Source: Eonycteris spelaea
Lineage: Eukaryota > Chordata > Mammalia > Chiroptera > Pteropodidae
Reading direction: 5' to 3'
DNA: 64,000 nucleotides
Assembly (NCBI GenBank): GCA_003508835.1
Contig: PUFA01000012.1
Span: 18,146,001-18,210,000, forward strand
Shown: positions 34,300 through 45,835 of the stretch, piece by piece
Position numbering within the stretch: the stretch's first letter is position 1
How the letters are laid out: every line of letters begins with the position of its first letter
Translations under genes and position numbers: made by a program
Notes under the pieces: generated by a model
The model's database searches: none
Seen by the model: only the letters and a program-made list of their open reading frames with translations
Told to the model about the DNA's origin: nothing

Positions 34300-35600
34300 C
34301 TTCAAAAGAATATGAAAAGGACATATTTTAGAATTTCCTTTAATGAGGTACATAAATGCCCCTGGTTTTTATTTCCCTGAAAATTCTTTATTTTATTTTT
34401 TTTCTTGAAAGATAGTTCTTGGGTAAACAATTATATTTTTTGAGTACTTTGAAAATGGAGTTCATATTTTTCTGGCTTCTGCTGTCTTCTACTATCTTTC
34501 ATTATTGTAGTTAAGTTATCCATCAAACTAATTGTTGTTCCTTGGTCACCAATCTTAAAAAAAAAATATCAGGCTGCTTTAAAATTTCCCTTGTTTTTAG
34601 TTTTGTGCAGTTTTTTTTAACTTTAAGGTATATACATATGTAATTTTTTCACGTACAGTTGACATTTATTATTATTTTGTATTAGTTTCAGGTGTACAGC
34701 ATAGTGGTTAGACATTTATGATTTGTGAAGTGATCCCCTTGATAAGTCTAGTACCCACCTGGCACCATACTTAGTACAATATTATTGACTGTATTCCCTA
34801 TGCTGTACTTTACCTCCCTGTGACTATTTTCTTACTCCCAATTTGTACTTCTTAATATTGTCACAGTTTTCTGCAGTTTCACGATGATGTGTCCAGGTGT
34901 GGATTTCTTTTTATTTATACTGGTTTGGATTCATTAGACTTTTGAATCTAAGCATTTGTGCATTCTATAATTTTTGGAAAATCCTTAGTGAGTTATCATT
35001 TTGAAATTTTTATCTTTTTCATTTTCTCTGTTTTCTATTTATGGGAGTCTAATTAGAAATTTGTGAGATTTCATTCTATCCTCAATGTATCTTAACTTCT
35101 CTTTCACATTTCCTTCTTCTTTGTCTTTCTGTGCTACATTCTGAATAATTTCCTCAGTTTCTAGTTTACGAATTGTTCCGTCACTTCTGTTTCACATACC
35201 GTTTCAACTGTCAGTTAGATTTTTTATTTAAATTATTCTAATTTTCACTACGAGAAGTTCTATTCGATTCTTTTTCAAATCTGCTTGGTGTGTTGTTGTT
35301 GTTTTTTTAATTGTTGCTCTTTTTTTTACTTATTCTTTTTTTTTCACTTATTTAAATGTATTAAATATACTTACTTTATGTTCTGTATATGATAATTCTA
35401 ATATCTATCATTGCAAGTCTGATTTTGTTGTCCGCTGTTTCTGCTGACTCCCCCGTCGTGATGTCTCCCTCATGTGTGTTGTGATCTTTGGTTAAACTCA
35501 TTTTTTGAACTGTACCTGTGAGGAGTCCTTAAGGCCCGAGTTGGAGGTTGTTTGTTTTTGCCACATACTTGGTGGTGCTGCCTTCTAGGACCACTTTAGA
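34300..35600 (-). mobile_element. Old L1, antisense, split by a younger L1
   Basis: CTAATTGTTGTTCCTTGGTC on the left and CGATGATGTGTCCAGGTGTG with GGATTTCTTTTTATTTATAC on the right belong to one old L1 in antisense. The two halves are separated by the younger L1 tail. Confidence 0.7.
34655..34870 (-). mobile_element. Younger L1 3' end nested in older L1
   Basis: TTAGTTTCAGGTGTACAGCA, GTCTAGTACCCACCTGGCAC and TATTATTGACTGTATTCCCT are the reverse complement of the sense copy at 36362-36575. Truncated at its 5' side, as is usual for L1. Confidence 0.78.
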
Positions 35601-35963
35601 ATAGCTGATCATTTTCCACAACGCTCACAGTGAGTGATAAAAGTCCTTAGGACAGCCAAAGGCTATTATTATGTGGATTCCTGCTCTCTCTTTATTCCGA
35701 ACTCTAAAGATTTTTCTTTATTTATTTTTAATCAGCTCATTGATGGATGTAAAATATTTTTAGATTTGTTATCTGGAATTTTCAATCGTTTTTCAAAGGG
35801 AGAATTGTTCATACTCAGAAATAGAATGGCAGAGAAACTTTCTACTGTTGGCTGGATTTTGAAAGTATGTGGAAAAAGTTTCTAATAGAGTGTGACTACA
35901 GTTTCTAATAATAAAGTGTGACTATTATAACAAAGATTCTTTCTTTCTTTATTTTTTTTTTAG

Positions 35964-36017
35964 GGTAATCATGGAATCCCAGGGTCATCTGGAGAAAAAG
36001 GAAATAGGGGAAATCGG
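35964..36017 (+). CDS. COL6A4: COL6A4-like helix exon, 54 nt
   Basis: Six triplets, GNHGIPGSSGEKGNRGNR, phase 0-0. Acceptor is a T run ending TTTAG and donor is CGG/GTAAAG. Confidence 0.92.
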
Positions 36018-36361
36018 GTAAAGTATGAAAATATTCTTTCATATTTCTGCTGGTTAAACTGACCTTGAGAGTTTATTTTTAAGCTTTGGGAAAAGATCAT
36101 CTAGTTGCTTAAGTACTAGATTAGGAATTAAAGGGCAATAAATATTAGGTGATTATTTGGAAGCTTTAACTTAAGGCCTGACTCTGTTGATACTGAAATA
36201 ATTAATGTAAATAAAGTTAATTAACTTTTTGTAATTGTCGTTCCCTATCTCACAAGCTTTTATATCTCTGTGTCACCAATGATTTAGTTTAACATCCAAG
36301 GCCTTTCAACTACATTCTTCACTAATCTTAGTCAAGAATTGTCCTTCCTAGGATTAAGAAA

Positions 36362-36575
36362 TACAAATTGGCAAGTATAAAATGGTTACAGGGATATAAA
36401 GGACAGCATAGGGAATATAGTCAATAATTTTGTAATAACTATGTATGGTGTCAGGTAGCTACTAGACTTATCAGGGTGATCACTTCATAAGTTATGTAAA
36501 TATCTAATCACTATGTTGTACACCTGAAACTGATATAATATTGTATGTCAACTATAATTAAAAAATAAAAAAAAG
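36362..36575 (+). mobile_element. L1 3' end, sense
   Basis: GGGAATATAGTCAATAATTT, TAATCACTATGTTGTACACC and TATAATATTGTATGTCAACT lead into an A-rich tail. This tail type is characteristic of L1 in carnivores, horses and bats. Confidence 0.85.
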
Positions 36576-38279
36576 AAACATCCTTTCAGATCAAATTGTA
36601 TACTACTTATTGTCCCCTCAAGAATCCTATGCATGCTTACTTCTGTGCCTTGGCTCATGCTAGGTACCCCATCCTGGAATGCCTTTTCCCTGCCTCCATC
36701 CTCAGTGGTTATTTGAGTATCACTTTTTCTTCCGTTTCCAGCTCTTGTCTTTCCTCTTCATGATGCCCTCGTCCACCATGTCAATCGGTAGTGATCTCCC
36801 CCTTCTCTCTGTCCTTCCAATGTACATTATTTGTACTATATGCTTGATAGTGACTTTACACGGCCTTATGCTGGTAATTATATTTCTGCATGTAAAGAAA
36901 GACATAGGTACTCAATTCTCCCTTCCTGTGCCTATGGCAGACATTACCAACCAATTATAGAACACAGCCTGAAGGATCCATCTCAACACAGTACTATGAT
37001 CAGCTTCTGTGGATTAATTGGATTAGATAAGGGGGATTAAATTTATTATATATATATATACCCCTCATGGAATTAGAGTATTGCTTTACCTCAAGGTATG
37101 GATTGATTTCCTGATAAGTGAAATAAGGTCACAAGAAATGGCTCTTTATTGAGGTTTAATTTCCAGTGTGTAGTTTGTGGATTAGAATTTGGAGAAAGTG
37201 GAGGACATCACACTTTCTTCAAGACTGGAGAGCCTTCAGTTTCCATCGAATATAGTTAAATTCTATAAACACCTGTCAAATGTTTCCTATCTGTAGGGTA
37301 TTTTGCTAGACACAAAGAAGAGTTAAAAGATAAATAAGACATAGTTACAACAAACAAAGAGCGGATTAGCTGGTGAAAGAGATAAGATTTGTACAGGAAG
37401 AACTACAATATAAGATAGGATTAGATAAAGATTGTAAGAATGGTACAAATAAAGAGTGAATGGGAGCATAGTGATTTGGAAAGGAATCTAAAATAGAATG
37501 GTGTTTCTTCATCCAATCAATCATCAATATTTACTGAGCATCTATTGTAATTCAGGCATGACTATAGAATGAGGAGCAAAATAGGCATGGATTCTCTATC
37601 CCAGAACTAGACTCTATGAAGAGAGAGAGCCATTAATGAAATAACCATGTAAACAGACATAAGGTTATTGCTGAGATAAGTGCATGAAAGAGAAGTAAAT
37701 GACAGGGAGATCTGATTTAACCTGTGCCATCAGAAAGCCCTCATTAAGGGAGTAAAGATGGAATGATTCTCAAAGGGTGAATAACAACCAAATGATGAGG
37801 GAGGAGAGAAGAGAGTAAGGCACCAACTTTCCATTCTAAGGTCTGTGACATTTGAACATGGTGCCGAAGGGTGGAGAGGACTCTGGCATTCAAGGGAATA
37901 CAGAAAATCAAGATGTTTTTCACTTCTGTAAGAGACACACAGGGTATTCCAGGTTAAGAACAACTAAAGGCTTAGAGCTAGAAGAGCTTAGAGTGGGTTT
38001 GGACAAACAAGGATTCCAATTCAACAGGAGTGGAAGATGAGATAAAAAGTATAAAGAGTGAGAGGAAAGTGCCGAAGGACAACTTGGAGTCAATTTCATG
38101 CCATGTTTAGGGGTTTTGTTTTTTCCTACTGTGTAATCAGGTGCTATTGACAGTATCTAGGTAAGGAAGATGCGTGTTCAAAGCTACATGTTTAGAGATT
38201 GCTCTGGAAGCTGGTGTCTGGGTTAGAAAAAGGAGAGACGAGAAGTTGGACAAATCATAATAGCAACATAGGCCAGTCT

Positions 38280-38400
38280 CTGTACTCAGAATTTTAATTT
38301 ATTATTTCATTTAATCCCTGTAACAACTCTTAAGATAGGTTTGTCTGTTTCACAACGAAGAAAATTGTCTTAGAGAAGTCAAAAAAAAAATTGCCTACCT
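38280..38400 (-). repeat. MIR SINE fragment
   Basis: TATTATTTCATTTAATCCCT, then GTAACAACTCTTAAGATAGG, matches the reverse MIR core. Confidence 0.65.
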
Positions 38401-38599
38401 CGTGAAGTAAGCATCAGGATTGGATGCTTCCTTTTATCATTTTATCAGCTGGAAAAGAAGTAAGAATGTCTCAAGTCATAATGAAGTGTGGCTTCTTTTG
38501 GAGCCTAGAGAACATTCCATTCCTTGTGTGTCTGAGAGCCAGATCTCAGAAAAGGGCCCCACTTCATTATTTTCTGAGTGTGGCATATACCCTGTAGAA

Positions 38600-38823
38600 C
38601 AGGGGTCCCCAATCCCTGGGCACAGACTGGTACTTGTCCGTGGCCTGTTTGGAACTGGGCTGCACAGCAGGAGGTGAGCGGTGGGAGAGTGAGCGAAGCT
38701 TCATCTGTATTTGCAGCCTCTCCCCAGCCCTAGCATCACTGCCTCAGCTCCACCTGAGATCATCAGCCATTAGATTCTCATGGGAGGACAGGTCCCTGGT
38801 GCCAGAAAGGTTGGAAACCACTG
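38600..38823 (+). mobile_element. hAT-type non-autonomous element, copy 2
   Basis: It starts CAGGGGTCCCCAATCC and ends AGGTTGGAAACCACTG, giving inverted termini. Flanking octamers CTGTAGAA and CTCTAAAA agree at six of eight positions, as expected for an old 8-bp hAT target duplication. The body matches the copies at 5812 and 53641. Confidence 0.85.
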
Positions 38824-39129
38824 CTCTAAAACCAGGCATGGAACATCCTCTGAGGAAGGTTCTTGGGGTAGGGACTCGCCCTGACTCTGTAGCTCTGTGG
38901 GGACTAGCATTCTGATATGGTACCACTAGGGCAGGTTTTAATAGAAACCACCATTTGTTTATCATGTCAAAGCCTTATGGCAAGTTGCTTCACCTCTGGT
39001 TCCCTGTCAGGAGCAGTCAGGAACTCTAGAAGATTTTCCTCTCTTTTATTCATTTTTTTTTAAAAAATGAGATCTTCCTCTGCTAATGCTGCCCACATTT
39101 GAGATACAGAAAGCCTTCTTATTCTTACA

Positions 39130-39300
39130 TGTGTTTCTGTGAGTAGTGAAAAGGTCAAGGGATTTGGTAGTAAGGAGACCCAGATCCAACTTCCCTGAGT
39201 CTCAGGTCCTTCATATGCAAATGGGGTAATTCTTGAATTTGGAGGGTTAAATGAGGTAGTGCATGCCTAGGGCCTAGCATATGACACATTTCCAATAATA
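39130..39300 (+). repeat. MIR SINE fragment
   Basis: GATTTGGTAGTAAGGAGACC, a CCTTCATATGCAAATGGGGT segment, GGTTAAATGAGGTAGTGCAT and GCCTAGCATATGACACAT follow the MIR order. Confidence 0.68.
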
Positions 39301-39468
39301 GTGTATTTTTTTCTGTTTCTCAGTCTCACTTCTTTGTAAGTGGATGCTTTAAATTCAAGCACTAGATTACCCTTTAAGTTCAATTTATTTTCCCCTCTTA
39401 ATGTTTTCTTTATTTTAGGCAATAGGTGATTTTAGAAAGTGACACTTTTTGTGTGTGTGTGATTTAAG

Positions 39469-39533
39469 GGCTCCACGGGACCACCTGGACATCCTGGAGA
39501 GCATGGAGAGCCTGGGTTAAGGGGATCCTGTGA
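39469..39533 (+). CDS. COL6A4: COL6A4-like helix exon with problematic 3' border
   Basis: Reads GSTGPPGHPGEHGEPGLRG then Ser. The next exon begins with one base of a split codon, so this exon must end in phase 2. The strongest donor, CCT/GTGAGT at 39530, ends it in phase 1 at 61 nt and breaks the frame. A weak donor four bases later (TGA/GTGGTG) gives 65 nt, keeps the frame and yields a total helix of 336 residues, but changes the expected Gly at the junction to Glu. Loss of four bases around the original border with retention of the GTGAGT donor is the likelier history. The end given is the in-frame option. Confidence 0.6.
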
Positions 39534-39879
39534 GTGGTGGAGAGGTTTATGCTGCTTTAATCCGGGGATTTGTAAACTGTTTGCTCTAGCACAAAGGCAA
39601 AGCGCAATTAATTATTCATCCATGAGGCATCATTCAGCCTATTTTAGTATTGTCACAAATAAAAGATCTGAGAGGAACCCCATCTTATAAAACTTTTGGT
39701 TTCTTGCAAGAGTTTGGAGTTTTAACTGCATTGCCTATTTGGGCTTACTGAGGAAGCCTAGACGATTAAAAGTGTCCACTTTGGTGCCTTTTGTTTTTTT
39801 TTTTAAAAAGTATGCGTCCTATAATTTCCTTTGTTGTCTTTCCTGACCATTTGAGGTAAGCAACCTTTTACTTTTTCAG
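39534..39879 (+). other. Short intron within helix region
   Basis: 346 nt, AT-rich, with an acceptor CTTTTTCAG. No repeat was recognised. Its 5' border depends on which donor is used (see preceding exon). Confidence 0.75.
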
Positions 39880-39943
39880 GGATCCTGGCATTGATAGTTA
39901 CCGCCAAGGTCCTGATGGGGAAAAAGGAAGGCGTGGACATCAG
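39880..39943 (+). CDS. COL6A4: COL6A4-like helix exon, 64 nt, with helix imperfection
   Basis: One base of a split codon, then DPGIDSYRQGPDGEK and GRRGHQ. The sequence GIDSYRQG interrupts the Gly-X-Y register, an imperfection also found in related chains. Phase 2 in, 0 out. Donor is CAG/GTAAGA. Confidence 0.85.
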
Positions 39944-42189
39944 GTAAGATGGTCTCTTTTCACTTGGGGATACTGGTACCCATGGGGAAAGATGAGCGCT
40001 GTTGCAAAACACGGGCATTCTGGTTGGATCAGTATAGAAAACCAGAGAGCAAGCTTGTCCATGGACACAGGAGCTTCGAATGTTAATCCCCACTTACTCC
40101 TTGCCCTTGCATCCTCATCTCATAGATTTCTTTCTTTTTTTCGTGTACAAATCTTATCTCCTACAACACTAGGAATACATGTCACTTTACCTCTCTGTCC
40201 TTGGTTTCTTCATATGCCAAATGAAAGTATCAGACTCAGTGATTCCTAAGATCTTTTCAGTGTTAGAAGTCTCCAATTTTATAATGCTGTCTTAATTTTA
40301 AAAGATGCTCATGGTCATTACTCTGCTGGCTTGCTTTCCATCACTGCCGATGTCGAATTGATGTGGGTCAGGTATTAGCCATTTTTAGACGTAGGATCCT
40401 CATCTAGTTGTGAAGCCTAGAAACGTTGTGATAGAAGACATCGCAGAAGGAAAAGACTTGTTAACTTGACAGATGCTTACTTGTTGGAAGCCATTTTTAG
40501 ATTTTTATGTCCTAGACATTAAAATACATGACTCTGAAAAATGACTAAAATAACCTAAGTGTCTTCACCCTCATATCTCATCATTCCCAATTTCTAGGAA
40601 TGAGGTCTGCATACCAACATATTTACAGCTGTAAAGGAACCTCTATTTTGATCTCTAATTTACATCCTTTGAAAAAACCTTAGGATATCAGTTCTCCCTG
40701 AATGTAGTTAGTTCATATCCATTTTATGTATGTCCAGGTCCTAAATAAAATCCAGTTTGTATTAAGAACATTATTATGTAGGTATGTGAAAAAACCATCA
40801 CGATTTGTTGTAAGAATTTCTCATCCTGTTGTTACAATTATTTTGTAAAGTCGACTTGAGAGGGTTCTTTTTGGTGAGTTGAGATTAGAGAGCCCTGTGA
40901 ATACCCACTCAATAATAACAACAACCTACTCAACCATGTGATTGAGCTAAGAGAACAGCAGGGCAGCAACTAATTCATTTGGGCCCCAGTTTCCTCATCT
41001 GCAAGGTGGGCAGATTAAAGAAACTGCTTCAAAGTTTCCATGAGTTAGTGGTTGTCATGGGAAGAAATGTCATGATCTATGTGTAAATTGAGCTGTGGTT
41101 CCATGGTTTGCTTGTGGTTTAACAGCTGGGCAGGAACTCAGGCCTCCGGACAAACTGTCCAGTGTTGTGTCCATCACAGTACAGTAGCCGCGGGGAGAGC
41201 CTCATACTCACAGCTTTCACAGGTCTCCATCATTGACTTTAGCTAAGATTAAGCTTGAACATCAGATCCCTGAATTGTGCATGCAATCAAAAATTGTAAG
41301 CTTTGGAGGCAGTGCTGTGTTTTTGCATTTGTGTTGCTCATGGGTCCTACTCCCATGAGCTTTAAGAAATGTACTCTAAGAATTTAGAAGACATTCCCCT
41401 AGGGGGCACTCTTTCATTGGTTTTAGTTCTGAGTGGATCCAAAGAGCAGATTTGAAATTGCAGTTTGGATGGAGAAGATGCTCTGATAAAACAGTCTTTC
41501 AAATCAAACTGAGAAACATTGTTATATACCTAGGACCGGGGAAAGAATGGAAAACCAGTCATGCTTCGCAGTTCAGGGGAGAATGAAAACCAACCAATAC
41601 AACCTTTTTGGAAGGCAGTCTTAGGCAACATACATCGGTTAGACTGCTGTTGTTTTTGTTTATGTTTTTTTTTTTAATATACAAGTGACAGAAGGCCTGA
41701 CTGGCAGTGTTTAGCTAATAAACGTGCCTGATAATCCAGGAATAGGTGATTCCAGGTTTGGTACAGTGGCTCAATGATGCTATCAAAACCCAGTGATGTC
41801 ATTAGGGATGCAGCATCTTTCTTTCCACGGGGCCATCCTTGTCATGGACCGTGGGCTTGGCAGCCTAACAATTTTGCCTTTACCTTTACATAAAATGCCA
41901 TAAGGAAGGGGACTTTCTTGATTAGGGCACTCCCAGCAACATTCTCTTTATAGTTCGTGTAGCTCTGACTGGGTGGGCCCGAGACTCCCTACCTGCCCTC
42001 ACCCCATTTTAAGAGAGCCAGAGAAAGCCAGTCTGTGACAAAGGAAATGAGATTGCCATGATTGACCTAGACCTGTCACAACTCATCCCTTGGAGCCAGG
42101 CATGTTGTTGCCTCATACAAAGCTAAGATTTTCTTAGCAAAGAAGAAAGGGGAGAGAGTATTTTATAGCCACCAACTGTATCTGTCACA

Positions 42190-42500
42190 AGTTAAGATGT
42201 GCACATCCTTTGATCCATCCTTTCCAGTTCTAGAAGTTTATCCAGAAGCTTATCATGGACCAACACAAAGATTCAGCTCCATGGATGATCACTGTAGGGA
42301 TTTTTAATCACTACAATGCTTAAATGTGTAATGATAGGAGATATTTTATATAAACAATGGCAAACCCACATGATAGAATATTATTAGCCATGAAAAATAA
42401 TTTGGAAGACTATTTCATAACAAGAAAAACATTTATGATGTAATATTAAGTGAAAAAAACAGATTACAAAACTATTCAGAAAGAGTTCAAATTGGTAGAA
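42190..42500 (+). mobile_element. L1 fragment, sense
   Basis: CCTTTGATCCATCCTTTCC, TTCTAGAAGTTTATCCAGAA, ATAGAATATTATTAGCCATG and ATATTAAGTGAAAAAAACAG are in the order of the 3' end of an old L1 ORF2. Confidence 0.75.
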
Positions 42501-44541
42501 TGTATCTATATCTATCTATCCTGGAAGAATAAATGCCCAGAAATTATGCATTTCTTTTCCTTACCCTTACTATCTGAATTGTTGAAAGATTCTGTATTGA
42601 ACCTGTATAACTTTTATCCCAACTTTTTATTTGAAAAAATTTAAATCTACAGCAAAGTTGTAGGTGTAAGAATAGCACAGTGAACACTGATTGCTACCAT
42701 TTAGCCCTATTTGATTTATGTCTTTCTATACAAATACGTAGGTAGTTATGTATATATTTTGCTGAGCCATTTGAGGATTAATTGACGAGATCAAGACATT
42801 TTGCTTTTAAACATTCAATACATATCTTTTAAAACAAGGACATGTTCCATATAAGCACAATGCAATCATCTTGCTCAAGAAAATATTGATGCAAAATTAT
42901 TTCCACTATACATTCCATATTCAGATTTCCGCATTTGCCCCAACAGTGCCCTTTATGGCTATTTTTATTGTCGTTCTGGATTCCAGTCAAGGACTATGCA
43001 GTGTGTGTGGTTGTCTTGCCTTCATAGTAACCTTTAATCACAACCGTTGTCCAGTTATTTATTTGTTTACATGACATTGACATTTCAGATAAGGTATTTT
43101 GCTAAACATGTCTCAATTAGGATTTGTTTCCTTGTGACAAGGTTCAGGTGAAACATTTTTGGCTAGAAATTGAGAAATGCTGTACCCTTCTCAGTCACCA
43201 GGAGAGACACTGTGTCAGTTTGTTTCATTATTGGCACATTTATTTGGTCACCTGATTAAGATGGTGTTCGCCAGGTTTACCCATTGCGAACATACTTTTT
43301 CCCTCTTTCTGAAGGTTAGCTAATCTGAACAATGATACTCTGAGACTGTACATTTTTGTTTCCCAATCATCTTTTACCCAGTGGTTCCAGCATTGGCTCA
43401 AATAATTCCTTTATTATACTGGCTACAAAAAACTATTTATTGTTGAAATGAGAAAATGATAAACATTTTAAGAAAGGATCTTCATTATATCAAGACCAAT
43501 TGTGAGAGTGCTGTATCTAAAGCCTTCTTCCTTCATGCAACACACTTTATTTTTAAAAATCCCACTATAAAAGTCACACTTTGGGAATATAGAAAAGTAA
43601 ACTATGGAGAGAAATACCAATAATTTCAGTAACCAAGAAAACCATCACTCTACTGAACTTTCCTAACTCATTGATGGCAAAGTTACTCTCCCTGAGAAAG
43701 TTAGATCAGGATCCCATGGGCTTTAAAAAAATGTCCTAGTACAATATATGAAAATGTGAAATTATCATTTTGTCTTTCTCTATATTTGGGATAAATTATC
43801 CTTTCTCAAATTTAGCATACTTGAAAAGAATGATATTACAGCACATTTTTCTACTTTATAAACTTTTGATAAAGGTAATTTTTAATTGTTGTATATTGAA
43901 ATAAGTATTTCCACCATAACTTAATTAACACTTCCCTCATATTATGGAACATAGAAATTGTTTCAGAATTTAATCTAATATAACAATTGGAAGAATACTT
44001 TGCACAACCTGTTTCTGTTTCTGCATTTCATGTTCTTTCCCAGTTTATATATTTTCATTGAGTTGGCATGTGACTTCACTGGATAATAGTGTAAGATATC
44101 CCTACTTTGGATCAGGTGATACACATTTCTCCTGAAAGATAGAATCATACTTCCTCTACTAATTTTTCCATTTCTGATCTTTAAAAAAATCAAGAGCATT
44201 AGAGAGTTTCCTTATTGCAACCAGTCCCTTTGTCATCATCTGTATATCTTGATCACTCCACACATGCAGAGACACATTCCTCTACCTGTTGTTTCTGTCT
44301 GTATCCTTTCAGATGCAGGTAGAAATAGAAGTACCAATATTTTTCAAATATTAAACATGACTTGTTGGAGAATAGGTATAACTATTGTCCCAGCATGGTG
44401 AGCCCTGAGGAGTTATAAAATGAACAATGTTTGGGGAAAGATGCCTACGATATGGATATTTTAAAACACCAGAGTTAAATCTGTTTGCTCTAGAGGAGTG
44501 CCAACCAACAGAACTTTCAAGATTATGGAAATATTCTACAT

Positions 44542-44692
44542 CTGTGCTGTCCAATATGGTGGCCACCAGCCACAGGGAGTTATAGAACACCTGAAATGTG
44601 CCTTGTATAACTGTGAAAATAAAATTTTAATTTAAGTTAATTGAAACTAATCTCTCCCATGTGGCTAATGGCTTCTATATCGAACAGCCCAT
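44542..44692. mobile_element. Inverted-repeat DNA element
   Basis: CTGTGCTGTCCAATATGGTG at the left is answered by an imperfect inverted copy ending GCTTCTATATCGAACAGCCC at the right. An abundant small mammalian DNA transposon has these ends. No transposase. Confidence 0.7.
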
Positions 44693-44759
44693 GTCTAGAG
44701 AAAAATCCAAAAGTATGTAGACATCTAAAGTGATCTTTTCTTTACCCCTTAATTTTCAG

Positions 44760-44813
44760 GGAAGTTCTGGTTTTGATGGACCTCAGGGGGAGACTGGAAA
44801 TGTTGGCCCTCAG
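44760..44813 (+). CDS. COL6A4: COL6A4-like helix exon, 54 nt
   Basis: Six triplets, GSSGFDGPQGETGNVGPQ, phase 0-0. Acceptor is AATTTTCAG and donor is CAG/GTAGGT. Confidence 0.92.
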
Positions 44814-44929
44814 GTAGGTGTAAATGCTCATGGGATGTATTTCCCCTGCTTTTGTGGAACAGAGAGATAGGCTGGGGTGAAAATTGGCTGTTTCCTTTTT
44901 TAAGGTCTTCGCTTCCTTTCTATTCTTAG

Positions 44930-44965
44930 GGATCAAGAGGAAGACAAGGTCTGCCAGGGTGGAAG
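44930..44965 (+). CDS. COL6A4: COL6A4-like helix exon, 36 nt
   Basis: Four triplets, GSRGRQGLPGWK, phase 0-0, only 116 nt after the previous exon. Acceptor is TATTCTTAG and donor is AAG/GTCAGT. Confidence 0.9.
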
Positions 44966-45404
44966 GTCAGTGCTTTCTAGAATGAGTTGCTTCTTGTTTC
45001 ACATATATAGCTACTTTAAATCGTTCTCTCTGAGAGGTCAAGGAGAGTGCTCTTTGGGTTATCTGAGGCTGTATGAGGATCCCTGGGAAGTTTCCATGGG
45101 GACCTTTTCCATGAAGAAGGGGAAGTTTATATGGTCCTTCTCTGCTTCCTCTCCAATTTGCTATAATACTTCATGTATTTTGACTAGAAACTAATACCTA
45201 ATAAAATGGCTTTTACCCCTGAAATAATATTTTTTTCCACTTAAAGAAGTAAGACTTCCTATGGGTACATAAGGGAATCTCATAGTCACTAGATTAAGGA
45301 AAAGTTTGAACTTTTACTATTTCCAAAGGAGGAATGATATGATTTGAGGATGGAATGGGGGGATATCTCTGTGAAGGAAATTGTATTTTACTAAGTGTTT
45401 ATTT

Positions 45405-45610
45405 AGCACAAGTCACTGTGCTAGACCTTTATTTACATTACCTCGTGTAAACTTTTCTATAGCCCTGGGAGTTATGAGCATCGTTGCTTACTTTTTATGG
45501 ATAAGAGAGGAAATACAGGTTTAGCAATGTGAAGTTATTTGTCAGAGGCTACATAGCTAATAATTGATGGAGACAGAATTCAAATTCAAAGATCAGGATG
45601 CTCTTGGAAA
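45405..45610 (-). repeat. MIR SINE fragment
   Basis: TTTAGCACAAGTCACTGTGC, ACATTACCTCGTGTAAACTT and GATAAGAGAGGAAATACAGG, then CAGAATTCAAATTCAAAG, follow the reverse MIR order. Confidence 0.65.
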
Positions 45611-45774
45611 TTTTTGTACAAAATGAAAGTGAAATTTATTGTGTAGGCTTACCTCTAACATAGTCTGGTTGCTCTCTTGCTCTGCTTATATTATTTTATT
45701 TTCTAGTATTCTCATGATTTAAAGATGGAGAAGTCAGAGATGACTTATATCATTTCTGAGCCTGGGGGAGAGAG

Positions 45775-45835
45775 GGAAGGAGAGGAAAATGGAGAGGGAG
45801 AGGGAGAGGGAGAGGAAAGGAGGGAGGGAGAGAGT
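45775..45835. repeat. (GGAGAG)n-type purine repeat
   Basis: Purine-only repeat of GAGAGG and GGGAGA units on the plus strand. Confidence 0.88.

Larger units (their letters stand above)
33969..35963 (+). other. Intron filled by antisense L1 sequence
   Basis: From about 34300 to 35600 the intron is old L1 sequence on the minus strand, split by a younger antisense L1 3' end at about 34655-34870. The acceptor follows a T-rich stretch at 35945-35963. Confidence 0.7.
36018..39468 (+). other. Intron within helix region
   Basis: It holds a sense L1 3' end (36362-36575), old repeat-like sequence at 37500-38240, a MIR fragment near 38280-38400, a hAT-type element (38600-38823) and a MIR near 39130-39300. 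The acceptor TTTAAG lies after a TG-rich stretch. Confidence 0.72.
39944..44759 (+). other. Intron within helix region (4.8 kb)
   Basis: Sense L1 fragments lie at about 41565-41640 and 42190-42500. An old interspersed repeat of uncertain class lies at about 42640-43090. A repeat with inverted ends lies at 44542-44692. The remainder is unclassified. Confidence 0.68.
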
